From positions 1 through 60,449 of the forward strand of contig CALMFH010000027.1 in the NCBI GenBank assembly GCA_937864925.1: a stretch of 60,449 nt of DNA, in the 5' to 3' direction. A model generated the notes under the pieces. That model was not told the DNA's origin and ran no database searches. It worked only from the letters and a program-made list of their open reading frames with translations. A program made the position numbers and the translations under genes. Of the stretch, positions 8,703 through 18,230 are shown one piece after another (position 1 is the stretch's first letter; the number at the start of each line of letters is the position of its first letter). The stretch comes from an uncultured Alphaproteobacteria bacterium. Lineage in GTDB: Bacteria; Pseudomonadota; Alphaproteobacteria; Rhizobiales; Ancalomicrobiaceae.

Positions 8703-9002
8703 TCACTGGCAGGACGTGCCGACCAACTTGTAGTGGTCCGGTTCGACCATGCGTCGGGTTTCGATGTAGACCGCCGGGTAGCGCATGCGATCCCAACGAT
8801 CGCCGGTGATAGCCCAGCCGGTCGACGACTTCTGGACGAGTTTCCCGCGGGTATTCACCACGAAGGTGGCCGGTACGTATTCCTTCTTGTAGCAGGCGAT
8901 ATATTGGGAGACACCCTGCTTCACCGCGTAAGTTTCCGCCTGAGCGGCGCCAGTGACGGCGAATACTCCGAAAATCGCAGAGGCGATCACAATTCGTTTC
9001 AT
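8703..9002 (-). CDS. Small secreted protein of unknown function
   Basis: A 99-residue protein with a signal peptide (MKRIVIASAIFGVFAVTGAAQA, residues 1-22). The mature part has two cysteines (in YIACYKKEY and near the C-terminal end in GTSCQ) that could form a disulphide, and a Tyr/Lys-rich centre. I do not recognise the family. The ATG at 9002 starts the signal sequence; an upstream frame extension to 9068 is not secretory-like. The gene is monocistronic, convergent with the AraC-type regulator. Confidence 0.65.
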   Translation of the reverse strand: MKRIVIASAIFGVFAVTGAAQAETYAVKQGVSQYIACYKKEYVPATFVVNTRGKLVQKSSTGWAITGDRWDRMRYPAVYIETRRMVEPDHYKLVGTSCQ

Positions 9003-9111
9003 ATCTCTACTCCCCTCGACATGACCTCCTACTTGCCGCAACCGAGACGTTAACCAAATGCTGCCCATAGGTCAAATGCCCGCCGCCCGTGAATACATGA
9101 AGCGGGCGGAA

Positions 9112-9146
9112 TCAAAAAGAATTCAGCGCGGGCATGGCCCGCGCTG
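9112..9146 (-). terminator. Rho-independent terminator of the chemotaxis operon
   Basis: Perfect 10-bp stem CAGCGCGGGC (9124-9133) and GCCCGCGCTG (9137-9146) with a three-base loop. Read on the minus strand the stem is followed by AATTCTTTTT. It lies 36 bases beyond the cheR stop codon. A second hairpin (CCGCCCG 9083-9089, CGGGCGG 9103-9109) lies just downstream. Confidence 0.88.
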
Positions 9147-9181
9147 CTGATTTATCACATTGTATATTTTTACGATCGTTT

Positions 9182-10117
9182 TCAGGGACGAACGACCGAG
9201 AGTCGTGGCGCGATCGCCGGACGGAGTGCACCGGCCGCCCCCGTGGGCGCCGTCGTGCCGAGCGTCCCGGTGGCGAGCCCACGCGGCGGCGTCGCGGCCG
9301 CCGCAGCGCCGCCGAGCTGGTAGAGGCCGCGTTTCTCGGTCATCGGCTTGAAGGCGTCGGTGAGCCCGACCACCGTCTCGGCCGCACCGAGTACCAGGAA
9401 GCCGTCCGCCGGCATCATCTTCGAGATCCGCCCGAGGATGTCCACCTTGGTCGGGTTGTCGAAATAGATCAGCACGTTGCGACAGAAGACGATGTCGAAC
9501 TGGCCGAGCGTGGAGAAGTTCTCCAGCAGGTTCAGCTTGCGATACTGCACCATCGACCGCAGCGTCGAAGAGATCTGCCAAGTGTCGCCGTTCTGGGTGA
9601 AGTACTTGAGCAGGTGATTGATCGGCAGTCCGCGCTGCACCTCGAACTGCGAATAGACCCCGGCCCTGGCCTTGTCCAACACCTCGTTGGAGAGGTCGGT
9701 GCCGATGATCTCGATGCGCCAACCGGCGAGCTTGGCCTCGGCCTCCTTCAGGCACATGGCGAGCGAATAGGGCTCCTGGCCGGTCGAGGCCGCGGCACAC
9801 CAGATCCGCAGCCGGCGCTCGCGCGCCCGCGCCTCCAGCATCTTCGGCAACATCGTGTCGACGAAGTGCTCGAACGGCGTCTTGTCGCGGAAGAAGAAGG
9901 ATTCGTTGGTGGTCATCGCCTCGACCACCGCCTCGCAGATCCGGCTCTGCCCCGGCTCCTTCATCTTGGCGACCAGCGCCGAGATCGAAGCGAGGCCGGC
10001 CTTGCGCGCCACCGGCAGGAGCCGGCTCTCGATCAGGTACTGCTTCTCCGCGGTCAGAACGAGACCCGACTGCTGCTTGAGATAGCCCCTCAGATAGTCG
10101 TACTCGTTCGGCGTCAT
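9182..10117 (-). CDS. cheR: Chemotaxis protein methyltransferase CheR
   Basis: A 311-residue methyltransferase that adds methyl groups from S-adenosylmethionine to glutamates of chemoreceptors. The N-terminal helical domain (residues 1-75) is followed by the SAM-binding core with IWCAAASTGQEPYSLAM near 115-131 and the later FDIVFCRNVLIYFD motif. The C terminus carries an Ala/Gly/Thr-rich low-complexity tail of about 40 residues beyond the usual end. It is last in the operon, overlapping cheB by four bases (ATGA), which implies coupled translation of the opposing methylation enzymes. Confidence 0.96.
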   Translation of the reverse strand: MTPNEYDYLRGYLKQQSGLVLTAEKQYLIESRLLPVARKAGLASISALVAKMKEPGQSRICEAVVEAMTTNESFFFRDKTPFEHFVDTMLPKMLEARARERRLRIWCAAASTGQEPYSLAMCLKEAEAKLAGWRIEIIGTDLSNEVLDKARAGVYSQFEVQRGLPINHLLKYFTQNGDTWQISSTLRSMVQYRKLNLLENFSTLGQFDIVFCRNVLIYFDNPTKVDILGRISKMMPADGFLVLGAAETVVGLTDAFKPMTEKRGLYQLGGAAAAATPPRGLATGTLGTTAPTGAAGALRPAIAPRLSVVRP

Positions 10118-11328
10118 CGCCTACCCCCCAGGATACGCACGATCTTGCCGCCGATCTGATCGAGCGGCAGGATCTCGGCCGCGGCACCCGCCTGCGCCAC
10201 GGCGCCCGGCATGCCCCAGACCACACTCGATTCCTCGTCCTGCGCGATCACCGAGCCACCGCCGTCGGCGATGCGCTTGGCGCCGGCGGCACCGTCGTGA
10301 CCCATGCCTGTCAGGACACAGGCCAGGATCGCCGAGCCGAAGATCGGCACGGCACTGTCGAACAGCGGATCGACCGCCGGCTTGCAGAAGTTGACCGGCG
10401 GCAGATCGTTGAGCAGCACCACGGTCTCCGTGCCCTGCTTGCCGATCACCATGTGGCGGCCGCCGGGCGCGACGTAGATGCGGCCGGGCATCAGCGGCTC
10501 GCCGTGCACGCCTTCCGCCGCGCGGCGCCCCGCCGCCTTGGTGATGTGCTCGGCCAGGATCGAGGTGAAGGTCGCCGGCATGTGCTGGGTGATCAGCACC
10601 GGCAGGTTGGCGATCGCCGGGCCGATCTCGGCGAAGAGCTTGGTCAACGCCTGTGGCCCACCGGTCGAAGAGCCGATCAACAGCACCCGCGGCGCGACCG
10701 AAGAATAGGAGCGCAGTTGCGGCGCCGCCGCGGTCGGCGCGACGCGTGGCTGCGACGGCGCGAAGGAGCGTGCCGGCGCGGCGGCCGACGGTTGGGTCGC
10801 GTGAGCCGTCCCGGAGGTCGGCGCCGGAGCTCGCGCCGTCGGGAACGCCCCCGACCGCCCGGCGCGCATCTGCGCCCGCTGGCCGAGCGTCCTGACCTTC
10901 TGGATCACCTCGTTGCGGAAATCGGCCGAGGTGGTGACACCGGAGTTCGATTCCGGTTTCGGCACGTAATCCGCGGCACCGAGCGACAGGCATTTGAGCG
11001 AGATCTCGGCGTTGCGCCGGGTCAACGTCGAGGCCATCACCACGACGAGGCCGGGCTTGGCGCGCAGCATCAACGGCAGCGCCGTGATGCCGTCCATCTC
11101 CGGCATCTCGACGTCGAGCACCACCACGTCCGGGTTGGAGCGAGCGACGTCGTCGACCGCGAGTTTGCCGTTGCGGTGACTGGCCACCACCGCCAGCGCC
11201 GGATCCTCGTCGATCCAACGGCTGATCAGGCCACGCACCACGACCGAATCGTCGACGACCATGACGCGAACCGGATCCGTGACCGTCGCGTTGGGCCTGT
11301 CGACGGCCGCGCTCGAACCGAAAGCCAT
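10114..11328 (-). CDS. cheB: Chemotaxis glutamate methylesterase CheB
   Basis: A 404-residue two-domain enzyme. The receiver (residues 20-135) has the phospho-acceptor D72 in LDVEMPEMDG. A Pro/Ala-rich linker (about 150-205) leads to the methylesterase domain, whose triad is visible as Ser in LIGSSTGGPQ, His in ITQHMP and Asp in GMGHDGAAG. It removes methyl groups from chemoreceptors and deamidates glutamines when phosphorylated by CheA. The ATG at 11328 has a GAGGAGG ribosome site. It is ten bases downstream of cheY and overlaps cheR. Confidence 0.96.
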   Translation of the reverse strand: MAFGSSAAVDRPNATVTDPVRVMVVDDSVVVRGLISRWIDEDPALAVVASHRNGKLAVDDVARSNPDVVVLDVEMPEMDGITALPLMLRAKPGLVVVMASTLTRRNAEISLKCLSLGAADYVPKPESNSGVTTSADFRNEVIQKVRTLGQRAQMRAGRSGAFPTARAPAPTSGTAHATQPSAAAPARSFAPSQPRVAPTAAAPQLRSYSSVAPRVLLIGSSTGGPQALTKLFAEIGPAIANLPVLITQHMPATFTSILAEHITKAAGRRAAEGVHGEPLMPGRIYVAPGGRHMVIGKQGTETVVLLNDLPPVNFCKPAVDPLFDSAVPIFGSAILACVLTGMGHDGAAGAKRIADGGGSVIAQDEESSVVWGMPGAVAQAGAAAEILPLDQIGGKIVRILGGRR

Positions 11329-11338
11329 GCCGACCTCC

Positions 11339-11704
<366 letters not shown>

Positions 11705-11731
11705 CGTGAACACTCCAGAGAATTCGCTGCG

Positions 11732-12199
11732 TCAGGCGGCGATCGCCTCGGCCATGCCGCCGAGGACGCGATCCACGTCGAGGATCACCATCAATTGACC
11801 GTTGAGACGGTGCACGCCGCCCGAGATCGCCGCCCACCGGGCGTCGAGATTGACCGGGTTGGGTTCGCGACCCGCGGTCGGCAGGTCGAGCACTTCGCCG
11901 ACGTTGTCGATCAGGAGACCGTAGCTCTCGCCCTTCGATTCGATACCGACCGCCATCGCGGTGCCGCCGTCCTGGCGCGGCGGCAGATGCAGCCGCCGAC
12001 GCATGTCGATCGCCGTGACGATGCGACCGCGCAGGTTGAGCACGCCGGCGATCTCCGGCCGCGACAGCGGTACGCGGGTGATCGACTCCGGCACGAAGAC
12101 GTCGTGGACGCGCTCGATCGGCAGGCCGAACAGCTGTCCACCGATCACCACCGTGACGTACTGGATGGACTCGTTGAGACCGTTGACGTCGTCGCTCAT
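11732..12199 (-). CDS. cheW: Chemotaxis coupling protein CheW
   Basis: A 155-residue CheW-domain protein that links chemoreceptors to the CheA kinase at polar arrays. Family features are QYVTVVIGGQLFGLPIERV split across residues 13-31, the VLNLRGRIVTAIDMRRRL core near 52-69, and GLLIDNVGEVLDL. The start ATG at 12199 overlaps the cheA stop by four bases, so translation is probably coupled. It precedes cheY by 27 bases. Confidence 0.96.
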   Translation of the reverse strand: MSDDVNGLNESIQYVTVVIGGQLFGLPIERVHDVFVPESITRVPLSRPEIAGVLNLRGRIVTAIDMRRRLHLPPRQDGGTAMAVGIESKGESYGLLIDNVGEVLDLPTAGREPNPVNLDARWAAISGGVHRLNGQLMVILDVDRVLGGMAEAIAA

Positions 12200-14907
12200 G
12201 CGGCAACTCCGAGTTCGTGGGTGGTGACTTCCTTGAGCGCGGCGATCAGACCCGGCCGGTCGAACTTGGCGATGTAGTCGTCGAAACCCGACTGGCGGCC
12301 ACGCTCGATCGAGGCCGGCGTGCACATCGACGACAACGCCAGGATCGGGATCTGCCTGAGGCGCGGATGACGCTTCACCGCTTCGGCGAATTCGAAGCCG
12401 TTCATCTCGGGCATCTCGATGTCGGAGACGATGACGTCGAAGCGGCGGCCGTGCTCGAGCATGTCGAGGGCTTCCGGCGCCGAGGCGCAGACGGTGACCT
12501 GATAGCCGGCGGCCTTGAGCACCGGGCCGAGCATGTTGCGGAAGAACGGCGCGTCGTCGACGAACAGCAGCGAGCGGGTCAGCGCCTCGCTGGAGATCTC
12601 CTTGCGGCGGAACCAGTCCTCGAAGGCCTGCGGCAGGAAGTGACCGATGTCGACCACTTCCGTCGCCTTGCCCTTGACCACCGCCGAGCCGAGCATCCCG
12701 GCGCGCTCCGAGCCGACCTCGATGTCGAGCCGATCCTCGACGATGTCGATGATCTCGTCGACGACCAGACCCATCGAACGACCGGCGTCGGAGAACACCA
12801 GCATCGGCAGGCTGCCCTCGGTCTTGCGCTGGGCGTATTCGTCGAAGTAGACCAGCGGCATCAGCGAGCCGCGGTACTGGACGAGGTCACGCCCGTTCGA
12901 GCGCTCGACCTTGTCGACCGAGAATTCCTCGAGCCGGGTGACCAACGACAGCGGCACCGCCTTGGGCTCGTGCGAGCCGGCACGGAACAACAGCAGCGAC
13001 ACCATCTGCGCCGTGTCGCGGGCCCGCTCCTCCTCGTGATCGACCTCCTCGGTGGTCCCGGCCGACTGGCTCGGGCCGATCGCCTGGGCGATGCCGTTGG
13101 GGTCGACGATCATGATCACCGAGCCGTCACCGAGGATGGTGTTGCCGGAGAACATGTTGATGTGACGCAGCATCGTCGACATCGGCTTGACCACGATCTC
13201 TTCCGTGTGGAAGACCGCGTCGACCACCACACCGAAGGTCTGCTGACCGACCTGCATGACGACGATGAAGCCGTCCTCCTCGGAGACCGGCTCCTTGGCC
13301 TCGCCGCCGATCGTCGTGATGTCGAGCAGCTTGGAAAGGTGGACGAGCGGCAGCAACTTGTTCCGCAGGCGCAGCACCGGCGTGTCGCGGATGCGCTCGA
13401 TGCGATGCTCGGAATTCTGTTGGGCCCTGACCAGTTCGACCACCGACAGCTGCGGGATGGCGAAGCGGTCGCCGGCCGACTCGACGATCAGCGTCGAGAC
13501 GATGGCCAGCGTCAGCGGGATCTTGATGGTGAAGGTGGTTCCCTTGCCCGGCACGCTCTTCAGATCGACGGTGCCGCCGATCGCATCGATGTTGGTCTTG
13601 ACCACGTCCATGCCGACGCCGCGGCCGGAGACGTTGGTGACCTTGGCGGCGGTCGAGAAGCCGGGCGCGAAGACGTACTTGTAGATCTGCGCTTCCGACA
13701 TCTTCTCGAGCTCGAACTCGCTGGCGAGCCCGTTGTCGACGATCTTCTGCCGGATCTTCTCCATGTCGAGGCCGCGACCGTCGTCGGCGATCTCGATGAT
13801 GATGTGGCCGCCCTCGTGATAGGCGGAGAGGCGGATCGTGCCCCTCTCCGACTTGCCGGCGGCTTTGCGCTGGTCGGGTCCCTCGAGACCGTGATCGGCC
13901 GAATTGCGCACCATGTGGGTGAGCGGATCCTTGATCAGCTCCAACACCTGGCGATCGAGTTCGGTCTCCTGACCGATCATCTCGAGCTCGATCTGCTTGC
14001 CGAGTTCCGCCGAGAGATCGCGCACGATGCGCGGCAGCTTCTGCCAGGCGTTGCCGATCGGCTGCATCCGGGTCTTCATCACCCCTTCCTGCAGCTCGGC
14101 GGTGACGTTGGAGAGCCGCTGCAGCGGCACCTTGAACTCGCTGTCCTCGTGACGGCGGACGATCTCGAGCAGCTGGTTACGGGTCAGCACCAGTTCCGAG
14201 ACCATGGTCATCAGATGTTCGAGAGTGTCGACCGCGACGCGGATGGTCTGGGCCGCGACACCGCCGGCCTTGGCCTCGCCGTCGCCTTCCTTCTCCTTGG
14301 CCTCGACCTTGGATGCGGCGGCCTTGGCGGCACGCGCCGGAGGGGCGGCGGCCGGTGCCGGTTCGGCGGCGGCCGGCTCGGCGGTGGCCGTCGGTTCCGC
14401 TGCGGTCTCGCGGAAGGCGCGCTCGAGCTCGTCGAGCGACACCTCGCCCGGACGCAGCTGGCGCTCCAGCACCTGATAGATCAGCGCTCCCTCGGTGTGT
14501 TTCGGCACCTCCGCCACCGGCTCGGGGACCTTGCCCGCCTCGGCCATGTGCTCAAGCTGGGAGATCAGGTCCTCGTCGGAGCCCGACGGTTCCTGCTCGG
14601 TCGCCTCGAGGTCGGCGACGAGTTGTTTGATCCGGTCGATCGACTGGAGAACCAGGGTCACCGCAGCTTCGGTGACCGGTACGCCGTCGCGGAACTTGCC
14701 CATCAGCGTTTCGGCCGCGTGGGCGATGGCTTCGAGCCGCGGCAGCCCGAGGAAGCCGCAGGTTCCCTTGATTGTGTGGACCAGACGGAAGATGTTGCCG
14801 AGAATCTTCTCGTTGTTCGGGTCCTGCTCGAACTTGACCAGTTCGACGTCGACGACGTCGAGGCTCTCGTTCGTTTCCGTGAGGAATTCGCGCAGCAGAT
14901 CGTCCAT
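12196..14907 (-). CDS. cheA: Chemotaxis histidine kinase CheA with two CheW-like domains and a C-terminal receiver
   Basis: A 903-residue hybrid kinase. It has an HPt domain with phospho-acceptor H44 in LVHTIKG, an Ala/Glu-rich linker (about 160-215) in place of an obvious CheY-docking P2 domain, the dimerisation region, the HATPase core (MVRNSADHGLE, then GRGVGMDVV), a CheW domain, a second diverged CheW-like domain (about 620-760), and a receiver at about 775-900 with LFVDD and the acceptor in VSDIEMPEMNG. It phosphorylates CheY and CheB in response to receptors. The ATG at 14907 was chosen because MDDLLREFLTE is the conserved N terminus; in-frame ATGs upstream add non-conserved residues. 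Confidence 0.95.
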   Translation of the reverse strand: MDDLLREFLTETNESLDVVDVELVKFEQDPNNEKILGNIFRLVHTIKGTCGFLGLPRLEAIAHAAETLMGKFRDGVPVTEAAVTLVLQSIDRIKQLVADLEATEQEPSGSDEDLISQLEHMAEAGKVPEPVAEVPKHTEGALIYQVLERQLRPGEVSLDELERAFRETAAEPTATAEPAAAEPAPAAAPPARAAKAAASKVEAKEKEGDGEAKAGGVAAQTIRVAVDTLEHLMTMVSELVLTRNQLLEIVRRHEDSEFKVPLQRLSNVTAELQEGVMKTRMQPIGNAWQKLPRIVRDLSAELGKQIELEMIGQETELDRQVLELIKDPLTHMVRNSADHGLEGPDQRKAAGKSERGTIRLSAYHEGGHIIIEIADDGRGLDMEKIRQKIVDNGLASEFELEKMSEAQIYKYVFAPGFSTAAKVTNVSGRGVGMDVVKTNIDAIGGTVDLKSVPGKGTTFTIKIPLTLAIVSTLIVESAGDRFAIPQLSVVELVRAQQNSEHRIERIRDTPVLRLRNKLLPLVHLSKLLDITTIGGEAKEPVSEEDGFIVVMQVGQQTFGVVVDAVFHTEEIVVKPMSTMLRHINMFSGNTILGDGSVIMIVDPNGIAQAIGPSQSAGTTEEVDHEEERARDTAQMVSLLLFRAGSHEPKAVPLSLVTRLEEFSVDKVERSNGRDLVQYRGSLMPLVYFDEYAQRKTEGSLPMLVFSDAGRSMGLVVDEIIDIVEDRLDIEVGSERAGMLGSAVVKGKATEVVDIGHFLPQAFEDWFRRKEISSEALTRSLLFVDDAPFFRNMLGPVLKAAGYQVTVCASAPEALDMLEHGRRFDVIVSDIEMPEMNGFEFAEAVKRHPRLRQIPILALSSMCTPASIERGRQSGFDDYIAKFDRPGLIAALKEVTTHELGVAA

Positions 14908-15283
14908 GGCCCCTACCTTCATCCGGTCGTCGACGGGGTCGTCGGGCGGGGTCTCCCCCGGGTCATGGATCGAGTATCGAGACAAAGCGTTAAGAGAGGA
15001 TTGCCGGAACCTCTCCCATTCGAGCCGGATGTAAAGAACTCGCTAGGATTCCAGCGGCTTCCCCTGCGAGATGCGGTCGACGCACCGACACGACTTCTCG
15101 ACCGCCCAGGACGTGGCGTCCCATGCCCATGACGAACGCAAGTAGAAATCGAGTGAATCCGGTCGTCCTACTCGGCGCGGCGACGAGATGCCGGCCCCGA
15201 AGCGAAGCATTCGACCATGATCGAGTGGTGTCACGTGGCGGCGGAGCGCGCCGTGATCGGGGTCGGCGACGACCACCGATGGT
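14908..15283. other. Gap between chpT and cheA, no gene seen
   Basis: About 376 bases without a convincing gene. Open frames here are short and basic and look like shadows. A promoter for the che operon is expected; a TTAA (14990-14993) and an AT-richer patch reading TTTACA on the minus strand (about 15030) are the only suggestive elements, and neither makes a full consensus. Confidence 0.4.
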
Positions 15284-15964
15284 TCATCCGGCGACATCGC
15301 TCGGTGCAGCGTCGGCGACGCTGCGAGGTGAGGCGCGGAACACCACCGTGTCTCCGTCCTTGGTGACGCTCACCTCCATGCCGGCGGCCCGCGCCAGGAG
15401 ACCGGCATAGATCGGCTGGATCATGTGCGCATCGGGGACGTGGTCGCCCATGTCGCCGGTAAGGAAGCCCTCGACGTTCGCCGGAATGCGGGCATTGGTG
15501 CCCTCGCAGGTCAGGGTGAAGGTCGGCGCCTCGGCCGCCCCGGTCACCACCACCTTGATGACACCGCCGCGCGGGATCGCATGGCCGGCGATGAGAATGA
15601 GGTTGAGCAGCAGCTTGACCAGATTCTTCGGCATCAGCACCCGCGTCGCGGTCCACGACAGCGTCGCCTTCTCACCCGCCATGAAACCCTTGGCGACGGT
15701 TTCGGCATCGCCGAGATCGATCGAGGCACCGGCCGATCCCGCCGCCCCGAAGGCGAGGCGGGCGAACTGCAGCTTGGCCGAGGCCTGACGCGCACTCTTG
15801 TGGATCAGGTCCATGGCGAAGGTGCGCATGTCCTCGTTGGTGTCCTCCTCCAGCACCTCGAGCCCGTTGGTGATCGCACCGACCGGCGAGATGATGTCGT
15901 GACAGACGCGGCTGGCGATGAGCGCGGCGAGATCGAGAGCGACGATGTCCGACGTGTCGGCCAT
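15284..15964 (-). CDS. chpT: Histidine phosphotransferase ChpT
   Basis: A 226-residue protein of the ChpT family, a pseudo-kinase phosphotransferase of the CckA-ChpT-CtrA relay. The phospho-accepting His is H22 in SRVCHDIISPVGAITNGLE, the family hallmark. The C-terminal half resembles a degenerate HATPase fold without the ATP-binding motifs. ChpT takes phosphate from CckA and passes it to CtrA and CpdR, so it acts on the response regulator encoded 10 kb away in this window. The ATG at 15964 is the first in the conserved frame; the longer frame upstream is basic and non-conserved. It is upstream of, and co-directional with, cheA. Confidence 0.92.
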   Translation of the reverse strand: MADTSDIVALDLAALIASRVCHDIISPVGAITNGLEVLEEDTNEDMRTFAMDLIHKSARQASAKLQFARLAFGAAGSAGASIDLGDAETVAKGFMAGEKATLSWTATRVLMPKNLVKLLLNLILIAGHAIPRGGVIKVVVTGAAEAPTFTLTCEGTNARIPANVEGFLTGDMGDHVPDAHMIQPIYAGLLARAAGMEVSVTKDGDTVVFRASPRSVADAAPSDVAG

Positions 15965-16092
15965 GGACGGAGAGCTCCTCGGAAACGAGCGACGGGCGAG
16001 CGCCGATCGCGGCCGAATCGACCGCGGCGGATGCCTTCGAGGGTTACAGAGGTGCGCGGCGCTTTTCAAACCGGCCGCGAGACGCAGGCGCG

Positions 16093-17277
16093 TCAGCTCG
16101 CACGCCCCGGTGCACCGGTCGTCGGCTTCTGAGCGGCTCGGAGCGCCCGGATCCGATCCGCCAGGCTCGGCCGCGGACCATCGACCCCGGACGAAGTCGC
16201 GAGGATCTCGGCGATCTTGCCGTCGCCGTTCTCCACCGCACCGGTCAGCCGCACCATCTCGGCGGCGAGATCGGCGATGTCTTCGCGCAACTTCGCCCGC
16301 GTCGCCGAACCGCCGGCCGGACCGGTCTCGGTTTCCCGCAGCGCCGCGGCGAGGCGATCGCGTTCGCGCTCGGCCGCCTCCAGGCGGCTCTCGAGATCGC
16401 GGGTCCGGTTCTCCAGCAGTTCGACGCTGTGTTCGACGTTGTCGCCGGGGCGCGGCGCGCCATCGCCGCTCTCGAGCTTCTGCGACAGTGCCGCGATCCG
16501 GGCATTGGCCGAGGTCAACGCCTGGCGCGACCGTTCCAGTTCGCGCTGCCGGCGGTCGGCGATCTCCTCGCGATCGGCGACGTCGGCGACCAGCCGTTCG
16601 ATCCGACGATCGAGTCGATCGGCCCGGTCCTTCTCCTGCGCCACCACGGTCTCGGCCAGACCCAACGTCTTGCGCAACTCGTCGATGCGCCCGTTCTTCT
16701 GCCGGACCTCCGATTCCAGTGCCTCGATCCGCGTCTGCTTGGCGTCGATGTCCAGTCTGCGCGTCGCGAGTTCGACGTCTCGGCCTCCGATCGTGCCGTG
16801 CAACGAGGCGATCGTCGCCTCGTGATCGGCGATGGTCTCCTCGTGTCGGGCGATCGTCGCGTCGCGCGCTACCAGATCCTCGGCGCGTTCGGCCAGCATG
16901 GTGTCCCGCACCACGATCTCGGCGCCGAGAGCGGCTTCGCGCGCCAGCCCCGCCTCCACCCGCGCGACCTCCGCGTCACGGGCCTGCCGCATCTCGTCGA
17001 GAGCGATGGTCTGACGACCCACCGCCACCCGTTCCTCGGTGTTGCGCCGGCGCAGATCGGAGAGTGTCAGTTCGAAGCGGCGCACGTCACGGGCGAAGCG
17101 GGCCGATTGAAGATCCTTCTCGGCCAACGCTGCCGCCGCATCGGCCGGCACACTCGCCGCGATCCGTCGCGTGGTCAGCCGCACCGCGCGCCGCCACGAG
17201 GCGGCCATCACGACGAGCGCCAGCACCGCGGCCACGAGAAAGCCGAGCGCGAACCACATCGCCCACTCGATCGTCAT
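16093..17277 (-). CDS. Membrane-anchored coiled-coil protein of unknown function
   Basis: A 394-residue protein with one N-terminal transmembrane helix (about residues 5-26) and a long, nearly uninterrupted charged helical region from about 45 to 360 rich in Glu, Arg, Ala and Asp with heptad-like Leu/Ile/Val spacing. Several stretches repeat ATI- and RDxE-type patterns (REEvIADHEATIAS region near 150), consistent with coiled coil. No enzymatic motif is seen. The topology suggests a short periplasmic end and a large cytoplasmic rod. It is upstream of chpT on the same strand with a 128-base gap. Function is unknown; a structural or scaffolding role is a guess. Confidence 0.75.
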   Translation of the reverse strand: MTIEWAMWFALGFLVAAVLALVVMAASWRRAVRLTTRRIAASVPADAAAALAEKDLQSARFARDVRRFELTLSDLRRRNTEERVAVGRQTIALDEMRQARDAEVARVEAGLAREAALGAEIVVRDTMLAERAEDLVARDATIARHEETIADHEATIASLHGTIGGRDVELATRRLDIDAKQTRIEALESEVRQKNGRIDELRKTLGLAETVVAQEKDRADRLDRRIERLVADVADREEIADRRQRELERSRQALTSANARIAALSQKLESGDGAPRPGDNVEHSVELLENRTRDLESRLEAAERERDRLAAALRETETGPAGGSATRAKLREDIADLAAEMVRLTGAVENGDGKIAEILATSSGVDGPRPSLADRIRALRAAQKPTTGAPGRAS

Positions 17278-17516
17278 CGGCCGTCTCGCCCCACTCGTCC
17301 CGCGTCGACCCTACCGCCCGTCTCGATAACATCTTCCACGCGCCGACGCGACCGGCGCTCGCGACGACGTGAACCGGGGTCACGGGACGACCGCCGCTCC
17401 TGTCGCCGAGCCTCCGAACCGATCGATGGCGAGCCGTTCGTGGCCCTCGCGCCGCGGCGGCGGACGAGAAGCCTACGCCGTTCGACGCTCGGAGGCACCG
17501 GCGTCGCCGCGCCCCC

Positions 17517-18098
17517 TCAGAAGGGGTTCCAGGTGGCGGTCGGGGTGAACTTCAGATAGCCGAGATTGACGCCGAGCCGGAGCCCGACGCCGGCGCGCAC
17601 CGGCACCACGTAGATGCGATCGGCGACCAGTGCCGTCATGCCGAAGCCGCCGATGAAATAGGCCGACCCGTCGACCCCGCCGAAGCGCTGATAGAGCGCG
17701 TCGACGGAGGGCAGGTTGTAGACCAGCATCATCGTGCGCGAGCCCTCGCCGCCGAAGTCCCAGCCGATCGACGGGCCCTGCCAGTAGACCTTGGTGCGGC
17801 CGCGGTCGCGGGTGTTGAGTTGGCCCTCGCCGTAGCGCAGGCCGCCGACGATGGCGCCCGAGCCCTCCTCGCCGAGGATGTAGCCGTTGGGCTGGCCGTA
17901 GCGCGACACCGCCTGCTCGATCACCGTGGCGAGGCCGCCCGACACCGTGCCGAAGAACTTGTGGCCGGTGTTGACCAGTTCCTGAGTCGAATAGGTGCCG
18001 CCACGGTCCTGCGCCGAGGCCGGCGCGGCGACGAACCCGACGATCATCGCCATCACGGCGACGACGAAGGCGAAATTCGGAACGACGATCTTGCGCAT
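17517..18098 (-). CDS. eipA: EipA-type envelope protein (DUF1134)
   Basis: A 193-residue exported protein with a signal peptide (residues 1-29, ending PASA). The mature sequence matches the DUF1134 family: TYSTQELVNTGHKFFG near the start, GYILGEEGSGA, YWQGPSIGWDFGGEGSR and MLVYNLP. In Brucella this family member (EipA) is a periplasmic beta-barrel-like protein needed for envelope integrity. The ATG at 18098 precedes the signal peptide; the longer frame upstream is a shadow. It is divergent from a YHS-domain gene with a 132-base gap. Confidence 0.9.
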   Translation of the reverse strand: MRKIVVPNFAFVVAVMAMIVGFVAAPASAQDRGGTYSTQELVNTGHKFFGTVSGGLATVIEQAVSRYGQPNGYILGEEGSGAIVGGLRYGEGQLNTRDRGRTKVYWQGPSIGWDFGGEGSRTMMLVYNLPSVDALYQRFGGVDGSAYFIGGFGMTALVADRIYVVPVRAGVGLRLGVNLGYLKFTPTATWNPF

Positions 18099-18230
18099 CT
18101 GGCCTCTTCCCAGCTTGTCTTCACCAACAGGCGGGCGTCCGCGATTCGGGACTTCCTCTTCTCGCGGGACCGCCGGCTCGTCACCGGCCCCTCGACGCGG
18201 ACGACGGTGCCGCGACGGATCGAATCGTAC

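Noticed and set aside
12217-15132. 971-codon plus-strand open frame opposite cheA
   Set aside because: It is the antisense shadow of a long high-GC gene, rich in Asp, His, Arg and Gly with no domain.
15043-15297. 84-codon minus-strand frame between chpT and cheA
   Set aside because: It overlaps the chpT 3' end in another frame, lacks a ribosome site and shows no domain.
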